This document shows positions 49,328 through 57,174 of a stretch of 64,000 nucleotides of DNA, piece after piece. The DNA lies in the NCBI RefSeq assembly GCF_007994075.1, contig NZ_VIWU01000001.1, positions 6,944,001-7,008,000 of the forward strand, given 5' to 3'. Origin of the DNA: Pseudonocardia hierapolitana. GTDB taxonomy: Bacteria > Actinomycetota > Actinomycetes > Mycobacteriales > Pseudonocardiaceae. The notes under the pieces are model-generated. The model saw nothing but the letters and a program-made list of their open reading frames with translations, searched no databases and was not told the origin of the DNA. The position numbers and the translations under genes were made by a program. Numbering within the stretch: position 1 is the first letter of the stretch; each line of letters starts with the position of its first letter.

Positions 49328-49986
49328 CCGCGCCCGCCCCGCTGCGGGTCCTCGTCGTCGACGACCACTCGGTCGTCCGGCGGGGTGTCGTCTCCTACCT
49401 CGACGTGCTCGACGACGTCGAGGTGGCCGGTGAGGCCGCCGACGGCAGGGACGCCCTCGACACGCTCGACGCCCTGGACCGGGCCGGCACGCTACCGCGC
49501 GTGGTGCTCATGGACCTGCAGATGCCCCGCATGGACGGGGTCGCCGCCACGGCCGAGATCGCGCGGCGGTTCCCGTCGGTCCGGGTGGTGATCCTGACGA
49601 GCTTCGGCGAGAACGAGCGGGTGCACGCCGCCCTGCAGCACGGCGCCTCCGGCTACCTGCTGAAGGACGCCGGGGCGGCCGAGGTCGCGGCCGCGCTGTA
49701 CGCCGCGGCACGGGACGAGGTGTTCCTCGACGCCGCCGTCGCCCGGCGCGTCGCCCAGGACATCCGCGGCCCGCGCCGCGGGCTGGGCGCCCTCACGGCA
49801 CGGGAGCGCGAGATCCTCACCCTCGTCGCCGCAGGCCTGTCCAACAAGGAGATCGCCACCGAGCTCGTGATCAGCGAACGCACGGCGCGCACGCACGTGA
49901 GCAACGTGCTGGGCAAGCTGAACCTGACCTCGCGCACCCAGGCCGCGCTCGTCGCCGTCCGGGAGGGCCTCGTCGAGCCGGGCTAG
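49324..49986 (+). CDS. NarL/FixJ-type response regulator
   Basis: 220 aa. Receiver domain with the phospho-acceptor Asp64 in [13 protein letters not shown], acidic pair VVDDH at 11-15, Thr in ILTSFGE and Lys in YLLKDAG. C-terminal LuxR helix-turn-helix [46 protein letters not shown] overlaps the folP stop by 4 bp. No kinase is adjacent; the HisKA_3 kinase at 41310-42917 is the only candidate partner in the window. Confidence 0.92.
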   Translation: MTAPAPLRVLVVDDHSVVRRGVVSYLDVLDDVEVAGEAADGRDALDTLDALDRAGTLPRVVLMDLQMPRMDGVAATAEIARRFPSVRVVILTSFGENERVHAALQHGASGYLLKDAGAAEVAAALYAAARDEVFLDAAVARRVAQDIRGPRRGLGALTAREREILTLVAAGLSNKEIATELVISERTARTHVSNVLGKLNLTSRTQAALVAVREGLVEPG

Positions 49987-50050
49987 GGCCTCCCGGCACA
50001 CGGACACCGGGGTCCTCGTCGGCACGCACTACCCGCTTCCGGACGACGAC

Positions 50051-50515
50051 GTGGCGGGGCATGCGCTGCTCGACGCGTTCCGCGCTGCCGGGCTCACCGC
50101 GACGTTCGTGGATCCGCAGCGCATCAGCGTGCAGCTCACCGACCGATCCGAGGCCGTCACCGACGTCAGCCGGTATCGCGCCGATGCGGAGGGCGCAGCA
50201 CCGGAGGCGATCACGGCCAAGGCCGCGGAGTTCGTGCGTCTGAGCGCGGACGTGCTCCAGGAGTCGGCGACACCGGGGCAGCACGGCAGCGACCTCCGGC
50301 TGCGGCTCTATCCCGAGGAGATGCTCGTCGAGCCGATCCGGAGTGGCGTCGTCACCCGGGAGCCGGCGCGCGGGCTGTGGGAGACGGTCGCGATCGACCG
50401 GCCCGACTCGGTGCAGCCGCTCCCGCGCAGTGGCGCCGACGCCCCCGACGCCGTGGAGACTGCTGAGCTGTCCGCACGGCCGTCGGCAACGCGATCGAGG
50501 ACGAGTTCACGGTGA
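50051..50515 (+). CDS. Hypothetical protein, possibly the 5' part of a broken gene
   Basis: 154 aa from GTG 50051, no domain recognised. The frame continues upstream without a usable start through a coding-looking stretch (GVLVGTHYPLPDDDV), so the true N-terminus may be lost. The body includes LRLRLYPEEMLVEPIRSGVV. The last 15 residues are Ser/Arg-rich and look out of frame. It overlaps the next ORF by 4 bp (GTGA), which allows ordinary coupling, but a frameshift near 50465 joining the two is as likely. Confidence 0.5.
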   Translation: MAGHALLDAFRAAGLTATFVDPQRISVQLTDRSEAVTDVSRYRADAEGAAPEAITAKAAEFVRLSADVLQESATPGQHGSDLRLRLYPEEMLVEPIRSGVVTREPARGLWETVAIDRPDSVQPLPRSGADAPDAVETAELSARPSATRSRTSSR

Positions 50516-50778
50516 AGTGGTTCGACCTCGGCGGCGTCCGCATGCTGGACATCGACGGTACGCACCCGTACGTGGCGGCGCACGTGCACGTCCTCGGCCG
50601 CTACCTCGATGCCCCGTTCTCCGACGGCGCGCTGGTCGGCTTCCCGACTCCCGAGAACGTGGTGGTGTGCCCGCTGGACGGCGTCAACCCCGGCTTCGCT
50701 CTCGCGACGCTGGAGGGGCTCGTGTGGCACCGCGTCGACAACGGGGCCAAGGCGATAAGCAGGCAGGTGTTCTGGTGA
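50512..50778 (+). CDS. Hypothetical protein, possibly the 3' part of the same gene
   Basis: 88 aa, starting GTG AAG TGG (KWFDLGGVRMLDIDG). Just before the start, the same frame reads GNAIEDEFT, which also looks coding. It contains HVHVLGRYLDAPFSDGALVGFPTPENVV and ends KAISRQVFW. No known domain identified. Either a small coupled gene or the C-terminal part of a frameshifted one. Confidence 0.5.
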   Translation: MKWFDLGGVRMLDIDGTHPYVAAHVHVLGRYLDAPFSDGALVGFPTPENVVVCPLDGVNPGFALATLEGLVWHRVDNGAKAISRQVFW

Positions 50779-50931
50779 GTGCCCTCAGAGCTCGAACGCG
50801 CCCAACCAGGGCGTGACGTCGAGCTCGGGCACCGCCCCGACCTGCGCCCGGTGTCCGTCGAGCTCACGGAGGACCGGGCCATCGTCCGGGGACCCGTGGA
50901 GTTCGGTGAGCTCCTCGCCCGGTTCGGTTAG
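50779..50931 (+). CDS. Small ORF, 50 aa, unknown
   Basis: GTG 50779 abuts the stop of the preceding ORF. Acidic protein: LRPVSVELTEDRAIVRGPVEF, ending GELLARFG. Codon bias looks coding, but no homologue or ribosome site is evident. It could be another remnant of the same broken locus. Confidence 0.35.
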   Translation: MPSELERAQPGRDVELGHRPDLRPVSVELTEDRAIVRGPVEFGELLARFG

Positions 50932-50959
50932 TACGGGCCGGAGTACCGGAGCCCTCTCG

Positions 50960-51832
50960 CTATGACGTTCTCCGGGCGAGCGTGACCAGCAGGCCCGGGT
51001 GTTCGGTGTCGACGCGCAGCTCGATCGTGCGGGCCGCGGCGACGACGAACTCGGGCGTCGCCACGACGTGCTGCACCGCGCCGTCGTCGGCGAGCGCGGA
51101 GCCATCCGGGACGCAGGACCGGAGGCCCGGGTCGTCGCCGGCGAGGTTCAGGTCACCGCCCACCACCACCGGCGGTGCCCCGTCCCGTGCGCGCATACCG
51201 GCGATGACCGTGTCGAACAGGTACCTGCACTGGCCGGCCGCGACCTCCCGCTTCGTGTAGGCGAGGTGCGTGGTGCAGGCGGAGACCACCGGGGTGGCGG
51301 CGACGTCCACGCAGAGCCAGGCCCGTTCCTCCGGGTCTTCCGCGTCCTGGACCGGGTAGATCCCGCCGCCCGGGCCGGACCCGGCCACCGCGCGCCACCG
51401 GGACACGATGCCGATGCCGAACCGCTGGCCGTTCGCGCAGCGGTACCCGTCGCCCGTGTCGCGGTCTCGCGCCGCCTGGAACGCGGACACGGCCGTGCCG
51501 CCCGGCACCGCGCGGCCGAGCGCCCTCTCCAGCGCGCCCAGGTCGTCCTCACAGATCTCGTTCAGGGTGACCAGGTCGGGCGCCTCGGCATTGATCACCC
51601 TGGCGGCCTCGTCGATGGACCGGCCGGCCGAGTAGCACGCGGCGATGCCGCTGTTGCACAGGTTCAGCTGGAGCACCCGGACCTCGGTGGCCGGCGCGCC
51701 CGTCGTCGACGGATCCGGGGCGGGGTCGGCCGCGCTCACCCCGGTCGCCGTTCCGGTGCACCCGACGATCCCCACGGCCAGGCAGCAGGCGATCGCGACC
51801 CGCAGCCATCGGTACGACGCTCTCACCCACAC
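50960..51832 (-). CDS. Secreted lipoprotein of the endonuclease/exonuclease/phosphatase family
   Basis: 290 aa. Signal peptide with lipobox IVGC (Cys25), then a Ser/Thr/Pro linker and an EEP (DNase I-like) domain: RVLQLNLCNSG, DLVTLNEIC (metal Glu), SACTTHLAY, VVVGGDLNLAGDD (catalytic Asp-x-Asn) and a final VDTEHPGLLVTL with the SDH-like His. GTG 51832, or GTG 51826, is the start. Surface-anchored phosphodiesterase or nuclease; the substrate is unknown. Downstream it converges with the small unknown ORFs. Confidence 0.85.
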   Translation of the reverse strand: MWVRASYRWLRVAIACCLAVGIVGCTGTATGVSAADPAPDPSTTGAPATEVRVLQLNLCNSGIAACYSAGRSIDEAARVINAEAPDLVTLNEICEDDLGALERALGRAVPGGTAVSAFQAARDRDTGDGYRCANGQRFGIGIVSRWRAVAGSGPGGGIYPVQDAEDPEERAWLCVDVAATPVVSACTTHLAYTKREVAAGQCRYLFDTVIAGMRARDGAPPVVVGGDLNLAGDDPGLRSCVPDGSALADDGAVQHVVATPEFVVAAARTIELRVDTEHPGLLVTLARRTS

Positions 51833-51880
51833 TCTGCCGACACGAGGCTCGCGGCCACGGGGTTCATCTGATCCGGATCG

Positions 51881-52768
51881 CTACTGCAGGACGACCGTCT
51901 TCGTCCCGTTCAGCGCCACGCGGTTCTCCGTGTGCCAGCGGACGGCGCGGGCCAGGGCGCGGCATTCGACCTCGCGGCCGTGGGCCGCGAACTCCTCGGC
52001 GCTCATGGTGTGGTCCACGCGCATGAGCTCCTGCTCGATGATCGGGCCCTCGTCCAGGTCCGGGGTGACGTAGTGGGCGGTGGCGCCGATGACCTTGACG
52101 CCGCGGGCGTGGGCCTGGTGGTACGGGCGGGCGCCCTTGAAGCTCGGCAGCATCGAGTGGTGGATGTTGATCGCGCGCCCTTCGAGCTGCTTGCAGGTCT
52201 CGTCGGACAGGATCTGCATGTAGCGGGCGAGCACGACCAGGTCGACGCGTTCGTCACGGACGATGTCGAGCAGCGCGGCCTCGGCCTCCGACTTGGTCTC
52301 CGCGGTGACGGGGATGTGCCGGAAGGGCACGTCGTAGTTGTCGGCGAGCCGGCCGAGGTCGGGGTGGTTGGACACCACGGCGACGACGTCGAGGTTGAGC
52401 TCACCGATCGAGGTGCGGAACAGCAGGTCGTTGAGGCAGTGGGCGAACTTGCTGACCATGATGAGCACGCGCTGGCGTTCCGACGCGTCGACCATCCGCC
52501 AGGTCATGGCGAACCGGCCGGAGACGTCGGTGAAGTCGGCGCGGAGCCGGTCGACGTCGAGCGAGCCGCCGTCGGCGCGGGCGAACTGCACGCGCATGAA
52601 GAAGGTGCCGCTGTCGGGGTCCTCGAACTGCTGGCTCTCCCGGATCGTGCAGCCGTGCTCGACGAGGAACCCGGAGACTGCGTGCACGATCCCGAGCGTG
52701 TCGGGGCAGGACAGCGTGAGCACGCAATGTTGTCCGACACGGGGCTGCCCGGGGCGGTCGGGCGTCAC
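51881..52768 (-). CDS. purU: Formyltetrahydrofolate deformylase
   Basis: 10-formyl-THF + H2O to THF + formate. 295 aa. N-terminal ACT domain (VLTLSCPDTLGIVHAVSGFLVEHGCTIRESQQFED), then a formyltransferase-type hydrolase domain with DLVVLARYMQILSD, INIHHSMLPSFKGARPYHQA (Asn-His catalytic pair) and GATAHYVTPDLDEGPIIEQE (Asp). GTG 52768 overlaps the metF stop by 4 bp. Third gene of the LigM-like/metF/purU operon, where it would dispose of methyl-derived C1 units as formate and regenerate THF. Confidence 0.93.
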   Translation of the reverse strand: MTPDRPGQPRVGQHCVLTLSCPDTLGIVHAVSGFLVEHGCTIRESQQFEDPDSGTFFMRVQFARADGGSLDVDRLRADFTDVSGRFAMTWRMVDASERQRVLIMVSKFAHCLNDLLFRTSIGELNLDVVAVVSNHPDLGRLADNYDVPFRHIPVTAETKSEAEAALLDIVRDERVDLVVLARYMQILSDETCKQLEGRAINIHHSMLPSFKGARPYHQAHARGVKVIGATAHYVTPDLDEGPIIEQELMRVDHTMSAEEFAAHGREVECRALARAVRWHTENRVALNGTKTVVLQ

Positions 52769-53673
52769 GATGCGTCCAGCCGGGCGAGCCACTCCTGGCG
52801 CCATGTCTGCGTCTTCTCCAGCTCGTTGAAGGTGAAGACGTGGAAGCCTGCCAGGTTGTTGTCGGGCGCTCCGATGCTGGGGGTGAGCCGGCGGACGAGC
52901 CGGGTGGGGCTGTAGCCGCCCGGCAGGAAGAACCGCCAGAACAGGTTCTGCTGCTTCTTGAGGAAGCGGGCGGACTGGCCGAGGCCGATCCCGGCCGTGA
53001 TGCGCACGAGCTTCTGGCGGGTGACCGCGCCGGGGATGCCCACGCGGACGGGAAGGGCGACACCGCGGGCCCGGATGGTGCGGGCCCAGTTCACCGTGGT
53101 GTCGGCGTCGAAGCAGAGCTGGGTGATCACCTGCGTGGCGTGCGGGGCCTTCTGCTCGAGGGCCTTCTCGATCAGATCGGCCGGGATGTGGCCGTGCCCC
53201 TCGGGGTAGCCGCCGATGCCGACGGTCGAGAACGGGTGCCCGATCTCGTCGAGGCGCTGCAGGAGGCTCAGCGCGTCGGGGAACGTGCCGGCCGGCTCCG
53301 CCGCGTCCCCGCCGATCACGAAGACGCTCTGCACGCCCGCCTCGCGCAGCTGGGCCACGATGTCGGTGAGGTGCGCGTCGTCGCGGACGAGCCGGGCCGC
53401 GAGGTGCGGCGACGCCGTGTACCCGTGCCGGGAGAGGCGCACGGCCAGGTCGATCGTGGGGCCGAGACCCTTCGCCTCCGTCGTGGTGACCGTCAGAGCG
53501 ACGTCGAGGGGCACGTGCTCGAGCACGGACGCCTCGGTCTTCTTGAACGGGAGGATCTCGTAGCTGGCGTTGCGCAACGCCCGGACCAGCGCATCCCTCT
53601 TGCCGAGGAGGATCGGCTCGGAGCGGGTGGGCGGTTCGTTGATCGCCGGTTCGTTGATTTCGGTCGACATCAT
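52765..53673 (-). CDS. metF: Methylenetetrahydrofolate reductase
   Basis: 302 aa TIM barrel of the MTHFR family. The start is ATG 53673, overlapping the upstream stop by 4 bp. Motifs: YEILPFKKTE, VALTVTTTEAKGLGPTIDLAVRLSRHGYTASPHLAARLVRD, VFVIGGDAAEPAG, STVGIGGYPEGHG and ATQVITQLCFDADTTVNWARTIRARGV, with PVRVGIPG. Shorter and divergent from E. coli MetF, like those found with O-demethylases. In this operon it likely runs oxidatively, turning 5-methyl-THF into 5,10-methylene-THF. The upstream in-frame extension lies inside the neighbouring gene. Confidence 0.9.
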   Translation of the reverse strand: MMSTEINEPAINEPPTRSEPILLGKRDALVRALRNASYEILPFKKTEASVLEHVPLDVALTVTTTEAKGLGPTIDLAVRLSRHGYTASPHLAARLVRDDAHLTDIVAQLREAGVQSVFVIGGDAAEPAGTFPDALSLLQRLDEIGHPFSTVGIGGYPEGHGHIPADLIEKALEQKAPHATQVITQLCFDADTTVNWARTIRARGVALPVRVGIPGAVTRQKLVRITAGIGLGQSARFLKKQQNLFWRFFLPGGYSPTRLVRRLTPSIGAPDNNLAGFHVFTFNELEKTQTWRQEWLARLDAS

Positions 53674-55067
53674 GTCCCCCGGTATTCGTCGCGGGCGAAC
53701 TGCACGTACGGGACCGGGGCGACGGTGGCCCGGATCGGCCGGAGCCGGTGCTCCTCGACCTGCGGCTTCGCGGAGTTCGGCTCCTCGCCCCACAGCACGA
53801 CGACCTCGGTGCCGGGTGTGCTGTGGGCGGCGTCGACGGTGGCGAGGGAGACCATGGCGCGTTCGTTCGCGATGTAGCCGCAGTCGAGGGAGATGCCCAC
53901 CTGCTCGTCACCGGCCAGGACCTTGTCCTGCTGGTGCAGGGCGTAGCGCGCCTTCGGCAGGTCGAGGTACTTCGCGCCCGGGCCGGACCCGAACAGCGAG
54001 CCGATCGCGGCGGCGACGTCGTCGGGATCCCACACCAGCGTGACCTTGCGGCGCGGTGGCGCCTCGGCCATCCGCTCCAGCGCCGCGCGGCCGACGAAGT
54101 CGTGGTCGAACCGGACGTTGCGCTCGTAGCCGATGTCGTAGGGGGTGAGGTAGTAGTCGGCGATGTCGGTCGAGTCGACGCTCCCGCCGAGCGATCCGAC
54201 GGCCGTGGCCGGCAGCCACTCGCGGTAGGCCCGCAGTTGCGGGTCGTCCTCGGTGAAGATCGCCGGCAGGGGAGCAGGCACCCAGCCCGACTCGAGGTTG
54301 GCCGTCGAGTAGGCCTTGGCTCCCGCGCGGACGAGCCCGTGATCGGCCCCTGCCTCGAGCAGGGTCGCGAGCACGGCCGCACCGTCGGCCCATGGCCCGA
54401 ACAGCTCGAAGCCCGGCTGCCCCGCCATGCCGTGGCGCAGCCCGCGGACCCGACGGCCGGCGATCGTGAACTCGGCCGTGTGGAAGAACTTCGTCGCGGG
54501 GAGCGGGGCACCGGTGGCCTGCTCGATGACGGCGGCGGCGGTCGGCCCCTGGAGCTCGTAGCGGTAGAGCCTGGGCGGGCCGGAGCGCACCGCGGAGTTG
54601 GGGTCGCGTTCCGCGGTGGCCTTGTACTCGCCCGTTTCCACGTGGAACTGCACCCAGTCGATGACCATGGGGTGCCCGACCAGGTCGTAGAGGTCCTCCT
54701 CCAGGTGGAAGAGGATGCCGTCGCCGATCAGGTGGCCGTCCGCGTTGACGGCGACGTACTGCTTCGCCTTGTTCACCCCGAAGTTCGCGAACGTGTTGAC
54801 GCCCAGGCCGCTCAGCAGGCGCAGTGCGTCCGGGCCCTCGATGAACAGGTCCGTCATGTGGTGGGACTGGTCGAGCAGCGCGCACGTGCGTGCCCACGCC
54901 CGCTGCTCGGACCGCCAGTTCGTGAACTCCGGCGCGATCGGGAACGTGTGGGCCGGCGTCGCTGCGTTGCGCAGCAGCTCGACCGGGTTCCCGACGCGGG
55001 CGACCGCGGCGGCGAGGCTCTCGGGGGGCACGTCATCGACGGTAGGAAACGTCACCGCGGCGCTCAT
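53670..55067 (-). CDS. GcvT-fold tetrahydrofolate-dependent O-demethylase (LigM/DesA-like)
   Basis: 465 aa aminomethyltransferase-fold protein. The segments FTNWRSEQRAWARTCALLDQSHHMTDLFIEGPDALRLLSGLGVNTF, KAKQYVAVNADGHLIGDGILFHLEED and VIDWVQFHVETGEY match, in order and spacing, what I know of the vanillate/syringate O-demethylases LigM and DesA, and the length (465) equals theirs. The glycine-cleavage T-protein is about 100 residues shorter. It would move a methyl group from an aromatic methyl ether to THF. First gene of the operon, coupled to metF. Dimethylglycine-type demethylation is an alternative. No nearby ring-cleavage gene fixes the aromatic substrate. Confidence 0.83.
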   Translation of the reverse strand: MSAAVTFPTVDDVPPESLAAAVARVGNPVELLRNAATPAHTFPIAPEFTNWRSEQRAWARTCALLDQSHHMTDLFIEGPDALRLLSGLGVNTFANFGVNKAKQYVAVNADGHLIGDGILFHLEEDLYDLVGHPMVIDWVQFHVETGEYKATAERDPNSAVRSGPPRLYRYELQGPTAAAVIEQATGAPLPATKFFHTAEFTIAGRRVRGLRHGMAGQPGFELFGPWADGAAVLATLLEAGADHGLVRAGAKAYSTANLESGWVPAPLPAIFTEDDPQLRAYREWLPATAVGSLGGSVDSTDIADYYLTPYDIGYERNVRFDHDFVGRAALERMAEAPPRRKVTLVWDPDDVAAAIGSLFGSGPGAKYLDLPKARYALHQQDKVLAGDEQVGISLDCGYIANERAMVSLATVDAAHSTPGTEVVVLWGEEPNSAKPQVEEHRLRPIRATVAPVPYVQFARDEYRGT

Positions 55068-55146
55068 CGCGCGGATGACGGCATCGAGGTGGCGGTCCGT
55101 CCCGGGGCCGACCGGGACAGATGACGTTGCCGGCGGGCCGATGACC

Positions 55147-55165
55147 TAAGGTAATCCTTACCTAT
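55147..55165 (+). promoter_or_regulatory. IdeR/DtxR-type iron box
   Basis: TAAGGTAATCCTTACCTAT: perfect dyad AGGTAA-TCC-TTACCT, 14 of 19 positions agreeing with the consensus TTAGGTTAGGCTAACCTAA as I recall it. It lies 24 bp before the first siderophore gene, so iron would repress this operon. Confidence 0.75.
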
Positions 55166-55188
55166 CCACGGCTAGAGGGGGATCTTGC

Positions 55189-56136
55189 ATGCGCGTGGTG
55201 GCCTTCGGATACATGACCTGGGGTCGGCGCACGATCGAGGCCGTGCTCGACGCGGGCCACGACGTGCCGCTGATCGTCACCCATCCCGACAGCGACAACG
55301 CCTACGAGAAGATCTTCAACGAGTCGGTGGCCGAGCTCGCCGCCGACCACGGTATCCCGGCGCTGGTCCGCAACCGCGCCGAGGACGCGGAGGTGCGTGA
55401 GGCCGTCGCCCGGGCGGACGCCGACGTCATGGTGGTCTCCAACTGGCGCACGTGGCTGCCGCCCGAGGTCTACGCGGTCCCGCGGCTGGGCACCGTGAAC
55501 GTCCACGACGCGCTGCTGCCCGCCTACGCCGGCTTCGCCCCGCTGAACTGGGCGCTGATCAACGACGAGCCGGAGGTCGGGGTCACCGCGCACAGGATGA
55601 GCGCCGACTTCGACGCAGGCGACATCATCCTGCAGTGGTCCACTCCGGTCACGGACGAGGACACGATCGTCGACCTGTTCGACCGCACGCTCTCGATGTT
55701 CGGCCCGATCACCGTCGAGGCGCTCGAGCTGGTGGGATCGGGCCGTCGCGACCCGGTCCCGCAGGACCGGGCGAAGGCCTCGTACTTCCACCGCCGCGGT
55801 GACGAGGACAACCGCATCGACTGGAGCTGGCCTGCGCGCGACATCTTCAACCTCGTGCGGGCCCAGGTCGACCCGTACCCGAACGCCTACTGCTTCTACC
55901 GCGGCGAGCGGCTGCGGGTGCTGCGCGCGCGCGTCACCGACGACGCGATCGGCGGGACGCCCGGCCGGATCGTGATCCGGCGGGGGAGCGCGGTCGTGAT
56001 CGTCGCGGGCGCCAACGCGCGGGGCGGGCGCAACCCCGGCCTCCTGATCGAGCGGGTGCGCACCGACGACGGCGAGGAGTTCGACGCCGCCGAGTACTTC
56101 CCGCGCATGGGCGGCTACCTCACCTCGCACCCCTGA
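55189..56136 (+). CDS. Formyltransferase-family protein, probably siderophore N-formylation
   Basis: 315 aa Fmt-like. The formyl-transfer triad is Asn-His-Asp: VNVHDALLPAYAGFAPLNWALIN and MSADFDAGDIILQW, plus the C-terminal Fmt subdomain (YFHRRGDEDNRIDWSWPARDIFNLVRAQ, PYPNAYCFYRGERLRVLRA). The N-terminal MRVVAFGYMTWGRRTIEAVLDAGHDVP matches the formyl-THF-binding half. Under an iron box and followed by iron-siderophore genes, so it likely formylates a hydroxyornithine-type siderophore rather than initiator tRNA. RBS GAGGGGG. Confidence 0.88.
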   Translation: MRVVAFGYMTWGRRTIEAVLDAGHDVPLIVTHPDSDNAYEKIFNESVAELAADHGIPALVRNRAEDAEVREAVARADADVMVVSNWRTWLPPEVYAVPRLGTVNVHDALLPAYAGFAPLNWALINDEPEVGVTAHRMSADFDAGDIILQWSTPVTDEDTIVDLFDRTLSMFGPITVEALELVGSGRRDPVPQDRAKASYFHRRGDEDNRIDWSWPARDIFNLVRAQVDPYPNAYCFYRGERLRVLRARVTDDAIGGTPGRIVIRRGSAVVIVAGANARGGRNPGLLIERVRTDDGEEFDAAEYFPRMGGYLTSHP

Positions 56137-56153
56137 CCCGGAGGGCATCGATC

Positions 56154-57146
56154 ATGAACCTGCGCTGGTCCTCCTGTCTCGCGGCGGTGGCGCTCGCGCT
56201 CGTCACCGCAGGCTGCGGGGCCACGGGGCAGGCCGCCGCGCCCGCACCCGCCGTCGAGACGCGCACCTTCACCGGCGACAACGGTGAGGTGACCATTCCC
56301 GCGCACCCGCAGCGCGTGGTCGCCACGGGCTACGCCGTCCCGGCGCTGATCGAGGCCGGCGCCCCGCTGGTCGGGATCTCCACGTGGGCGCGCGGCGTGC
56401 CGATGATGAGCCCGGACGAGCTCGCCACCTACGAGGGCCTGCCCAAGGTGGCGGGGGAGTCGGCGGCCGACACGGACTACGAGGCGATCGCGCTGGCGAA
56501 GCCGGACCTGATCGTCATCGGGGTGCCCGCGCCGCTGCTCGCAGAGGTCGACGTGGAGCGGCTCGCGACGCTCGCGCCGGTGGTGGCGGTCGGCCCGACG
56601 ATCCCGTCGGCGTGGCGCGAGATCTCGCGCCGCCACGCCGACGCCGCAGGTGCCCTGACGGGCTTCGACGCCGCCCGTAGCGCGTACGAGGCGAAGGCAG
56701 CCGAGCTGAAGGCGAAGTACGCCGGCGTGGTGCCCCAGTTGAGGTTCGGTCACGTCGGCTTGTACGGGCAGATCACCGACGGCACGTTCCACCGCGAGTT
56801 CAACGGGTCGTGGGGCACGAACGTGGCGCAGGACGTCGGCGCGAACTACTACGGCGCGGTGAAGAACCCCGGCCCCGGGTCGCGGGCGGTGAGCGAGTAC
56901 CCGTCGATCGAGGAGATCGGCAGCAGCCTCGGCGAGGCGGACGCGATCACCTACAGCGTCAACCCGGACGGGTCGGTGCCGGCGTCGGTGCAGCGGGTGC
57001 TCGACTCGCAGCTCTGGAAGAACCTGCCCGCCGTGCAGGCGGGCCGGGTCTTCCCGATCCGCTACACCGAGGCCGCCACCTACTCCGTGGCGCTGAAGAC
57101 CCTCGACGCGATCGACCAGGCCTTCGCCCCGCTGCGCACGCCGTGA
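56154..57146 (+). CDS. Iron-siderophore ABC transporter substrate-binding lipoprotein
   Basis: 330 aa FepB/FecB-type binding protein (type III fold). Signal peptide with lipobox VTAGC, Cys21. Motifs: RTFTGDNGEVTIPAHPQRVVATGYAVPALIEAG and DYEAIALAKPDLIVIG. A long central helix and IRYTEAATYSVALKTLDAIDQAFAPL at the end are typical. It follows the formyltransferase by 17 bp. No permease or ATPase gene is beside it; these must be elsewhere. Confidence 0.92.
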   Translation: MNLRWSSCLAAVALALVTAGCGATGQAAAPAPAVETRTFTGDNGEVTIPAHPQRVVATGYAVPALIEAGAPLVGISTWARGVPMMSPDELATYEGLPKVAGESAADTDYEAIALAKPDLIVIGVPAPLLAEVDVERLATLAPVVAVGPTIPSAWREISRRHADAAGALTGFDAARSAYEAKAAELKAKYAGVVPQLRFGHVGLYGQITDGTFHREFNGSWGTNVAQDVGANYYGAVKNPGPGSRAVSEYPSIEEIGSSLGEADAITYSVNPDGSVPASVQRVLDSQLWKNLPAVQAGRVFPIRYTEAATYSVALKTLDAIDQAFAPLRTP

Positions 57147-57174
57147 GGTCGGACCGAGAGTTGGGGAGAAGATC

